Assembly (NCBI GenBank): GCA_900770705.1
Contig: CAAGLF010000020.1
Coordinates: 1 to 6,634, forward strand
Direction: 5' to 3'
Source: Bacteroidaceae bacterium
GTDB lineage: Bacteria > Bacteroidota > Bacteroidia > Bacteroidales > Bacteroidaceae
Length of the DNA: 6,634 nucleotides
The translations under genes and the position numbers were made by a program. Below, piece after piece: positions 1-4,901 of this stretch (position 1 is the stretch's first letter; every line of letters starts with the position of its first letter). The notes beneath the pieces were generated by a model. The model saw only the letters and a list, made by a program, of their open reading frames with translations. It did not search any database and had not been told where the DNA came from.

Positions 1-24
1 CCGCTCAGGAGAAACGTCAAAAAC

Positions 25-48
25 GCGTTTCCGCCGCGGCGGAAACGC
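25..48. repeat. Perfect 24-bp palindrome
   Basis: The left arm GCGTTTCCGCCG (25-36) is followed directly by its exact reverse complement (37-48), with no spacer. As RNA it would need to open a small loop at the CCGCGG centre. As DNA it is fully symmetric, like a dimer-binding operator or the stem of a repetitive extragenic palindrome. It ends 10 bp before the larger hairpin element. No T-tract follows, so a classical terminator is less likely. The function is unknown; the symmetry is read directly from the sequence. Confidence 0.75.
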
Positions 49-58
49 CTGGCCATTT

Positions 59-160
59 TGCTACGCGGAAGAACCGCGGACTTAGGAAAAATTTCTGCGG
101 CGGAAATTAAAATTTCTGCGGCAGAAATTTTTCTTTTCGCCGTAGTTCTTCCGCGTAGCA
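59..160. repeat. 102-bp inverted-repeat (hairpin / MITE-like) element
   Basis: The whole segment is one imperfect inverted repeat centred between 109 and 110. The outer arms, 59-74 and 145-160 (TGCTACGCGGAAGAAC and its complement), match perfectly over 16 bp. Pairing weakens at 75-86 against 133-144, is perfect over 12 bp (87-98 with 121-132), and continues to the centre after one mismatch. Of 51 opposed positions I count 41 Watson-Crick pairs, 3 G-T pairs and 7 mismatches. The inner part contains two copies of AAAATTTCTGCGGC (88-101 and 109-122). I see no target-site duplication in the flanks and no encoded protein. It could be a miniature inverted-repeat element, a REP-like palindrome or a structured RNA; the structure is certain, the class is inferred. 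Confidence 0.75.
88..122 (+). repeat. Two direct copies of AAAATTTCTGCGGC, 21 bp apart
   Basis: The 14-mer occurs at 88-101 and 109-122, a start-to-start spacing of 21 bp, or about two helical turns. The second copy is the left part of a palindrome spanning 109-131, with perfect 11-bp arms around G120. The same 14-mer, extended to 15 bases (88-102), recurs inverted at 3874-3888 inside a gene. The spacing would suit an iteron or operator pair, but because the copies lie inside a larger inverted repeat they may simply be parts of that element. Confidence 0.6.
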
Positions 161-190
161 GCGGGAAAGGCGGCCGAATCGCGGCACGGC

Positions 191-228
191 GCCCCCTCGT
201 CGGCGGCATAGCGCGAAAAAGAGGGGGC
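191..228. repeat. 8-bp inverted repeat next to the promoter
   Basis: GCCCCCTC (191-198) and its exact complement (221-228) flank a 22-nt spacer. The right arm ends 5 bp before the -33 element of the promoter and is followed by a T-rich run (ATTTCTTTG). Two readings fit: a terminator-like stem for transcription entering from the left, or an operator beside the promoter. The long loop makes a strong terminator doubtful. Confidence 0.4.
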
Positions 229-233
229 ATTTC

Positions 234-264
234 TTTGCCTTTCGGCGAGTTTGCACTAACTTTG
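234..264 (+). promoter_or_regulatory. Bacteroidetes-type promoter of the metalloprotease gene
   Basis: TTTG at 234-237 and TAACTTTG at 257-264 are separated by 19 bp. This matches the primary-sigma consensus of Bacteroidetes (-33 TTTG and -7 TAnnTTTG). Transcription would start near 270, leaving a leader of about 80 nt before the ATG at 353. It is the only full match I found upstream of a gene in the window, and because the next three genes follow at 13 bp, 27 bp and a 4-bp overlap, it may also drive them. Confidence 0.7.
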
Positions 265-282
265 CCGCAAATTCGTGAAATG

Positions 283-322
283 GGCACGGCCGCCAGGACG
301 CTCCGGTGGCCGCGGGCGTGCC
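283..322 (+). promoter_or_regulatory. Hairpin in the presumed 5' leader
   Basis: Two stacked stems can form. GGCAC (283-287) pairs with GTGCC (318-322). After a 6-nt bulge on the 3' side, GGCCGCC (288-294) pairs with GGTGGCC (305-311), including one G-U pair. Inside the loop GGA and TCC can add three more pairs. It lies between the predicted transcription start and the start codon, about 30 nt before the ATG. It does not cover the A/T-rich stretch at the start codon. No riboswitch class is recognisable. Confidence 0.35.
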
Positions 323-352
323 AGGACTTTTGTCGGAAAAAATATTTATTCT

Positions 353-2176
353 ATGAAGAAACTCCTCTACCTCCTGCTCCTGACCCTGAGTGTGGGCACC
401 CTGTCCGCCTATGCCTCCCGTCCGCTGAAGCGCAGCGTAGTCCGCAAGCAGAGCGACGGCACCACCCTCCGCGTCACCAAGCAGGGCGACGCGCTCCACT
501 CCGTATATGTCACGTCCGACGGCCTGGCCCTCCTGCCCGGCACGGACGGTTCGCTCTGCTACGCCGCGTGGCAGGGCGACGCCCTGCAGCCCAGCGACCG
601 CCTGGCCCACGAGGCCGGCGAGCGTACGGCCGCAGAAGCCGCCTTCGTGGCGCAGCAGGGCCAGCTTGCCGTGTCGGCCCTGGCGCGTCTGCGCGCTGCT
701 GAGTCCGCCGGCCGACAACATGCGCCGCAGCAGATCGAAGGCGTGGACGACGGCCTCGGCAGCTATGGCACGTATCCCACCCTGCGGGGCACCGTGCGCA
801 GCATTGGGGCGCCGGTCATCCCCGTGATTATGGCCTCCTTCGCCGACCGGGACTTCCAGGAGGGCTTCACGGCCGAGAAGCTCGACCGCTGGCTCAACGA
901 GGAGGGATATGCCGACGAGCCGTACTGCAAGGGGAGCGTGGCCGACTATTACCGGCAGAACTCCGGCGGCCTCTTCGAGCCCCGCTTCGAAGTGGTGGCG
1001 CGCGTGCAGGTGGCTAACGGCTACGCCTACTACGGAAAGAACTCCGGCGGCGTTCACGATGTCAAGGGCCACGCCTTCGTGAGGGAGGCCATCGACTGTG
1101 CGATAGCCGCGGGCGCAGACTTTGCGCCCTATGTAGACGAGGCGAGTGGCGGTGTGCCCCTCGTGAGCGTGTGCTACGCCGGTCCGGGCGAGCAAAGCGC
1201 CTTCGAGGCAGGCTGTGAGGATTATATCTGGGCGGCCTACAGCTCCGTGCTGAACTACACCGCCGGCGGCGTGAAGTTCAACTCCTTCTTCTACGGCAAC
1301 GAGCTCTTCCAGTCGTACGCCTACGACGAAAACGACAACTTGCAGGTCACCGGCTCCCAGCCGGACGGCATCGGCGTCTTCGTACACGAATTCGGTCACG
1401 CCTTGGGCTTTCCCGATTTCTACTATACCGGCGCCGACGCTTTCATCAAGAACAGTCTGTTCACGATGGACTACTGGTCGATGATGGACTACGGCGAATA
1501 TGCCTACGACGGCTATGCGCCGGTGGGCCTGAACGCCTATGAACGCTCCTACCTGGGCTGGCTGAAGGTCGAAGAACTCACGGAGGCCGGCTCCTACCGC
1601 CTCTATCCGTTCGGCCGCGGCGATGAGGGCGCGACAGCCTACGTAGTACGCTCCGCCGACAGCGAGAAGGAATACTATCTGCTCGAAAACCGCCAGCCCG
1701 ACACCTGGTACTACTCCATCTTCGGCCACGGAATGCTCGTGACCCACGTGAACTACGACGCCACGGCCTGGCGGAACAACTATGTCAACAACACGGTGGA
1801 CAACCAGCGCTTCGAGTACATCCCCGCCGACGCCACGAAGCAGGGACCCGAAGATCAGGATAACAAGTTCGCCGGCTACAAGGGCGACCTCTATCCCGGA
1901 ACGTCCGGCGTGCACAGTCTGACCGACGACAGCACACCTTCGGCCACCGTCAGCACCGGCAAACTCGGCAAGCCCCTCTACAACATTCAGGAGAGCGCCG
2001 ACGGCGTGATCTCCTTCGACTTCCTCACGGACCTGTCGACCGGCATCGACGCCGTGGAGGCACCGGCCGGGGCCGACACGTACTACTCCATCGACGGCCG
2101 ACGCCTGGGCAAGGCCCCCGAGAGCGGCGTCTATCTGCTGCGTCGGGGCGGAAAGACCATCAAACAGCTGAAGTAA
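353..2176 (+). CDS. Secreted M6-family (immune-inhibitor-A-like) metalloprotease
   Basis: A 607-residue exported zinc endopeptidase. The start at 353 is preferred over an in-frame ATG at 275 because it opens directly on a signal peptide (KK, then a Leu-rich core, likely cut after AYA at residue 21) and lies behind an A/T-rich stretch. Residues of about 24-145 resemble the propeptide seen in M6 enzymes. The catalytic domain begins near VIPVIMASFADRDF (155-168). The zinc motif HEFGHALGFPD is at 345-355: H345, H349 and D355 are predicted zinc ligands and E346 the general base, as in HExxHxxGxxD peptidases. A Met-rich segment, MDYWSMMDYG, follows at 372-381. The last 50 residues (558-607) carry YSIDGRR and GVYLLRRGGKTIKQ, a short tail seen on exported Bacteroidales proteins that resembles the end of a type IX secretion sorting domain; whether it is a working sorting signal is uncertain. 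The substrate is unknown. The next gene starts 13 bp after the stop. Confidence 0.9.
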   Translation: MKKLLYLLLLTLSVGTLSAYASRPLKRSVVRKQSDGTTLRVTKQGDALHSVYVTSDGLALLPGTDGSLCYAAWQGDALQPSDRLAHEAGERTAAEAAFVAQQGQLAVSALARLRAAESAGRQHAPQQIEGVDDGLGSYGTYPTLRGTVRSIGAPVIPVIMASFADRDFQEGFTAEKLDRWLNEEGYADEPYCKGSVADYYRQNSGGLFEPRFEVVARVQVANGYAYYGKNSGGVHDVKGHAFVREAIDCAIAAGADFAPYVDEASGGVPLVSVCYAGPGEQSAFEAGCEDYIWAAYSSVLNYTAGGVKFNSFFYGNELFQSYAYDENDNLQVTGSQPDGIGVFVHEFGHALGFPDFYYTGADAFIKNSLFTMDYWSMMDYGEYAYDGYAPVGLNAYERSYLGWLKVEELTEAGSYRLYPFGRGDEGATAYVVRSADSEKEYYLLENRQPDTWYYSIFGHGMLVTHVNYDATAWRNNYVNNTVDNQRFEYIPADATKQGPEDQDNKFAGYKGDLYPGTSGVHSLTDDSTPSATVSTGKLGKPLYNIQESADGVISFDFLTDLSTGIDAVEAPAGADTYYSIDGRRLGKAPESGVYLLRRGGKTIKQLK

Positions 2177-2189
2177 AACACAGCGTCCT

Positions 2190-2747
2190 ATGGCAGAGAG
2201 AAATACACAAGAGGAGTTCGAAACCGTGCTGGCACACTGCCGCGACGTGTTTATGAAGAAAATGCACGACTACGGCACGGCGTGGCGACTGATGCGTCCG
2301 AGCTCCATCACAGACCAGATATTTATCAAAGCATCGCGCATACGCTCGCTCCAGGAGAAGCGGGTGGCGATGGTCGACGAGGGGATAGCGCCCGAATTTG
2401 CCGCCATCGTCAACTATAGCATTATGGGAATGATACAGCTGGAGCTGGGAGCCACGGTGGGAGCCGACCTGAGTGACTCGAAAGCCGCCGAACTCTACGA
2501 CAGCTACGCCCAAAAGACGCTGGAGCTGATGCTGCGCAAAAATCACGACTATGACGAGGCGTGGCGCGCCATGAGAGTGAGCAGTTACGCCGACCTGATA
2601 CTGATGAAGGTGTTCCGAACGAAGCAGATCGAGGACCTGGCCGGACAAACCCTCGTGAGCGAAGGCATTTCCGCCAACTATGCGGATATGATGAACTATG
2701 CCGTGTTCGGCTTGATCAAACTTACGCTGGAGAACGAGGCCGACTGA
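2190..2747 (+). CDS. DUF1599 (Nmad1-type) protein with two tandem repeats
   Basis: A 185-residue, probably cytoplasmic protein with no signal peptide or membrane segment. It consists of two related halves, roughly residues 11-86 and 104-180. Each has HDYxxAWRxMRxSS (from H26 and from H119), a conserved lysine (K47, K140), an EGI motif (64-66, 158-160) and NYxxxGxIxL (from N75 and N169), with one single-residue length difference between the copies. This matches the DUF1599 family, which I recall is also named 'nucleotide modification associated domain 1'; no biochemical activity is known to me. It sits 13 bp after the metalloprotease and 27 bp before the DoxX-like gene, so it is probably in the same operon. 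As I recall, the pairing with the DoxX-like gene and tpiA is conserved in Bacteroides. Family assignment is confident; function is unassigned. Confidence 0.85.
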   Translation: MAERNTQEEFETVLAHCRDVFMKKMHDYGTAWRLMRPSSITDQIFIKASRIRSLQEKRVAMVDEGIAPEFAAIVNYSIMGMIQLELGATVGADLSDSKAAELYDSYAQKTLELMLRKNHDYDEAWRAMRVSSYADLILMKVFRTKQIEDLAGQTLVSEGISANYADMMNYAVFGLIKLTLENEAD

Positions 2748-2774
2748 CGCCCCCTGCTCCCGCCGCTGTACACT

Positions 2775-4031
2775 ATGAAGGCTCTGCACCTTGGCACATC
2801 TCCGCACTATACCATCCGCCCCTGGCTGATGGGCGTATCGCTGACGGCGCGTTTCCTGCTGGCAGGCACTTTCCTCTTCTCCGGCTTCGTGAAAGCGGTG
2901 GATCCGATGGGGATGGTGTATAAGCTGGCCGCGTATCTGGCTGCTTGGGGCGTGGAAGCGGGTGCGGACAGCCTGCTGCTGCAGGTGGCGGCCGTGGCGC
3001 TGGCCACGCTGGAGTTTATGCTCGGTATTTACTGGCTGCTGGGCGTGCGCCGGAGGCTGACGCTGATGCTGACCACGCTCTTTATGCTCGTGATGACGGC
3101 GCTCACCATATATATATATGTGTATGCACCCGTTCCCGACTGCGGATGTTTCGGCGACGCCGTGGTACTGAGCAATGGCGCCACGCTGGCCAAGAATGGC
3201 GTGCTGCTGGGCGCGTGTATCTGGCTGCACCTGCTGCCTACCCGCGCTCTCCGCTTCATTTCCGAGCGCAACCAGTGGATTACCTCGGTGTTTTCCCTGC
3301 TCTACGCCGTGGCCCTGTCGCTCTGGTCGCTGCACTATCTGCCGCCCATCGACTTCACGGACTTCAAGCGCGGCGCCGACATCCGCGCCCACTACGGTGG
3401 AGAGCTGCCGGAAGGCGTGACGCCGGCGCGCGACCTCGTGAGCATGGCGCTGTTCGACACGGAGGGCAACGACGTGACGCCGGACGTGCTCGACTTCGGA
3501 GGCTACACCTTCCTGCTGGTGCTTTCCGACCCGCGGACGGCCGATGACGGCAGCAATGACCGGATAAACGACCTCGCAGACTACGCTCGCGACCACGGAT
3601 ATCGCTTCTATTGCCTTACGTGTGGCCCGGCCGACGACATCGAGGGCTGGACAGACCGCTCGGGAGCCAACTACGCCTTCCTGCAGGCCGACCAGACCAG
3701 CCTGGAGGCGATGGTGCGCTCCAATCCGGGCCTGCTCTTGCTCCACGACGGCCGCCTGCTCGACAAATGGGGCAACAACAACCTGCCGGAATGGCTCACC
3801 GCGGCACCGCTCCCGCAGTACTACCCGGAACAAGGGCGGAAGGACAAACTTCCGGCTCAGAAAAAAATTTTTTCGCCGCAGAAATTTTCACTACTGCGCC
3901 CGTTCGCAAAAGTGCTGGCGTGGTTCGTATTCCCGCTGCTGGGAGTCGTCTTCCTGGACCGCCTGTGGACGGGATGGCAATGGAACAAACGAAAAAGACT
4001 GTATAATTCCTTAAAACAACAACCGTTATGA
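2775..4031 (+). CDS. DoxX/MauE-like membrane protein with thioredoxin-like C-terminal domain (BT_3928-type family)
   Basis: A 418-residue inner-membrane protein. Hydrophobic helices lie at about 18-41, 65-90, 94-118, 141-155 and 170-189. The N-terminal part has LLAGTFLFSGFVKAVDP (29-45), typical of DoxX-like proteins, and CGCFGD (123-128), which resembles the motif in MauE-type relatives. Residues of about 215-345 look like a thioredoxin-fold domain (strand FLLVLSDP at 246-253, strand FYCLT at 278-282, then LLLHDGRLLDKWG at 321-333). The usual active-site CxxC after the first of these strands is absent; the only CxxC (C280, C283) is on the later strand. A final helix at about 378-396 is followed by a basic end. 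Residues 363-371 (KKIFSPQKF), just before that helix, are encoded by an A/T-rich dispersed repeat. The stop overlaps the tpiA start (ATGA), indicating translational coupling. Function is unknown; a role in membrane redox or quinone chemistry is only a family-level guess. Confidence 0.8.
   Translation: MKALHLGTSPHYTIRPWLMGVSLTARFLLAGTFLFSGFVKAVDPMGMVYKLAAYLAAWGVEAGADSLLLQVAAVALATLEFMLGIYWLLGVRRRLTLMLTTLFMLVMTALTIYIYVYAPVPDCGCFGDAVVLSNGATLAKNGVLLGACIWLHLLPTRALRFISERNQWITSVFSLLYAVALSLWSLHYLPPIDFTDFKRGADIRAHYGGELPEGVTPARDLVSMALFDTEGNDVTPDVLDFGGYTFLLVLSDPRTADDGSNDRINDLADYARDHGYRFYCLTCGPADDIEGWTDRSGANYAFLQADQTSLEAMVRSNPGLLLLHDGRLLDKWGNNNLPEWLTAAPLPQYYPEQGRKDKLPAQKKIFSPQKFSLLRPFAKVLAWFVFPLLGVVFLDRLWTGWQWNKRKRLYNSLKQQPL
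3108..3119. repeat. (AT)6 dinucleotide run inside the DoxX-like gene
   Basis: Six AT units encode part of TIYIYVY in the third predicted membrane helix. With the flanking C and G it forms a 14-bp palindrome. It stands out in a GC-rich gene; slippage by one unit would shift the frame. Six units is short for phase variation. Confidence 0.6.
3861..3888 (-). repeat. A/T-rich dispersed repeat copy inside a coding sequence
   Basis: An A7-T6 tract (3861-3873) is followed by CGCCGCAGAAATTTT (3874-3888), whose reverse complement is identical over 15 bases to 88-102 in the upstream hairpin element; the first 14 of those bases also match 109-122. Here it is read in frame as KKIFSPQKF without disrupting the gene. 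It falls at the junction between the soluble domain and the last membrane helix, where an insert is likely to be tolerated. The surrounding sequence is GC-rich, so the patch is compositionally foreign. Confidence 0.55.
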
Positions 4032-4786
4032 GAAAGAAAATTGTAGCAGGCAACTGGAAAATGAACAAGAACCTGCAGGAGGGCGTGGCCCTGGCAAAAG
4101 AATTGGTGGACACTCTGGCTTCCGAGAAGCCCAACTGCGACGTCGTGATCTGCACGCCGTTCATCCACCTCGCTCCCGTGGCCGATGTAGTCAAAGGTTC
4201 GGTGGTCGGCCTCGGTGCCGAGAACTGCGCTGACAAGGCTTCGGGCGCCTACACGGGCGAAGTGTCGGCCGAAATGGTGAAGAGCACCGGCGCCGGCTAC
4301 GTCATCCTCGGCCACAGCGAGCGTCGTGCCTATTATCACGAGACTGCCGAAATCCTGAAGGAGAAGATCAACCTCGCCCTGGCCAACCAGCTCGAAGTAA
4401 TCTTCTGCATCGGCGAAGTGCTGGAGGAGCGCGAGAGCGGCAAGCAGAACGAAGTGGTCGAGGCACAGCTGGCCGGTTCGCTCTTCGACCTGACCGCCGA
4501 GCAGTTCTCCCACATCATCCTCGCCTACGAGCCTGTATGGGCCATCGGAACGGGCAAGACCGCCACGGCCGAGCAGGCAGAGGATATGCACGCCTTCATC
4601 CGCAGCGTGATCGCCAACAAGTTCGGCGCTGAGGCTGCTGAGAACGTAAGTATCCTCTACGGCGGCAGCTGCAAGCCCAGCAATGCCAAGGAAATCTTCG
4701 GCAAGCCGAACGTGGACGGCGGCCTTATCGGCGGCGCAGCCCTCAAGGTGGCCGACTTCAGGGGCATTATCGACGCCTGGAACTAA
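4028..4786 (+). CDS. tpiA: Triosephosphate isomerase
   Basis: A 252-residue cytoplasmic TIM-barrel enzyme interconverting dihydroxyacetone phosphate and glyceraldehyde-3-phosphate in glycolysis and gluconeogenesis. It is full length for the family and all key residues are present: N9 and K11 in AGNWKMN, H96 in the signature GHSERR, the catalytic base E168 in AYEPVWAIGTGK (166-177, including the mobile phosphate-gripping loop 6), and the phosphate-binding segments YGGSCKPSNA (211-220) and DGGLIGGAAL (230-239). The start overlaps the preceding stop by 4 bp, and the sequence just before it is A-rich (TTAAAACAACAACC). It is probably the last gene of the first transcription unit, since strong hairpins follow 15 bp after its stop. 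Nothing is truncated or unusual. Confidence 0.98.
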   Translation: MRKKIVAGNWKMNKNLQEGVALAKELVDTLASEKPNCDVVICTPFIHLAPVADVVKGSVVGLGAENCADKASGAYTGEVSAEMVKSTGAGYVILGHSERRAYYHETAEILKEKINLALANQLEVIFCIGEVLEERESGKQNEVVEAQLAGSLFDLTAEQFSHIILAYEPVWAIGTGKTATAEQAEDMHAFIRSVIANKFGAEAAENVSILYGGSCKPSNAKEIFGKPNVDGGLIGGAALKVADFRGIIDAWN

Positions 4787-4800
4787 TCGGACAATCGTAA

Positions 4801-4844
4801 AGGCGGGGTTTCGGCAGCACAGCAACGTCGCCGGAAATCCGCCT
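4801..4844 (+). promoter_or_regulatory. Strong hairpin directly after tpiA
   Basis: Positions 4801-4815 (AGGCGGGGTTTCGGC) pair with 4830-4844 over 15 opposed positions: 12 Watson-Crick pairs, two G-U pairs and one mismatch, with a 14-nt loop. It begins 14 nt after the tpiA stop codon. There is no T-tract after it, so a classical intrinsic terminator is unlikely. A 3'-end-stabilising or processing structure, or a factor-assisted terminator, fits better. Confidence 0.5.
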
Positions 4845-4859
4845 CTATATGTGGAAAGC

Positions 4860-4881
4860 GGACTTCCCGCCGCGGAAGTCC
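4860..4881 (+). promoter_or_regulatory. Second hairpin in the tpiA-SPOR gap
   Basis: GGACTTCC (4860-4867) pairs perfectly with GGAAGTCC (4874-4881) across the 6-nt loop CGCCGC. It lies 20 nt before the ATG of the SPOR gene, within its likely leader. Its core, TTCC..GCCGC..GGAA, resembles the centre of the palindrome at 25-48. It could be a small terminator, a leader structure, or a relative of that repeat. Confidence 0.45.
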
Positions 4882-4901
4882 TTCCAAACAACACTACAAA
4901 T

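Larger units (their letters stand above)
1..352. other. Non-coding, palindrome-rich upstream region
   Basis: No convincing gene lies here. The + strand is open in one frame from the left edge to about 702, but that frame runs out of phase across the metalloprotease and has no recognisable protein content. The other two + frames close at about 84 and 108. A minus-strand ATG at 56-54 could begin a divergent gene leaving the left edge, but only 18 codons are visible and they lie over a palindrome. What the region does hold, in order, is a perfect palindrome (25-48), a long hairpin element (59-160), an 8-bp inverted repeat (191-228), a Bacteroidetes-type promoter (234-264) and a hairpin in the expected leader (283-322). 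Confidence 0.7.

Noticed and set aside
1..56. Start of a divergent minus-strand gene at the ATG at 56-54
   Set aside because: Only 18 codons are visible, they are dictated by the 24-bp palindrome, and no promoter or leader is apparent on that strand.
275..352. 26-residue N-terminal extension of the metalloprotease
   Set aside because: It would bury the signal peptide, lies across the leader hairpin, and begins almost at the predicted transcription start.
58..702. + strand open frame from the left region into the metalloprotease gene
   Set aside because: It runs through the palindromic region and then out of frame over the protease; the KISAAEI duplication in it is only the translated 21-bp direct repeat.
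107..1915. 602-codon open frame on the minus strand, opposite the metalloprotease
   Set aside because: It mirrors the real gene, which has a signal peptide, zinc motif and promoter. The minus translation is low in recognisable motifs and rich in Val, Ala, Gly and His, as expected for the complement of a GC-rich gene.
2160..3833. 557-codon open frame on the minus strand over the DUF1599 and DoxX-like genes
   Set aside because: It spans two well-supported + strand genes and their gap; its His- and Gln-rich composition is that of an antisense shadow.
3861..3873. A7-T6 tract as a programmed frameshift site
   Set aside because: The phase is CAG AAA AAA ATT TTT, which does not fit the X-XXY-YYZ slippery rule, and the zero frame continues through a sensible final membrane helix to a stop that overlaps tpiA.
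4002..4007. TATAAT before tpiA as a private promoter
   Set aside because: It matches the E. coli -10 box, not the Bacteroidetes TAnnTTTG, and has no suitable upstream element; it also lies inside the end of the preceding gene.
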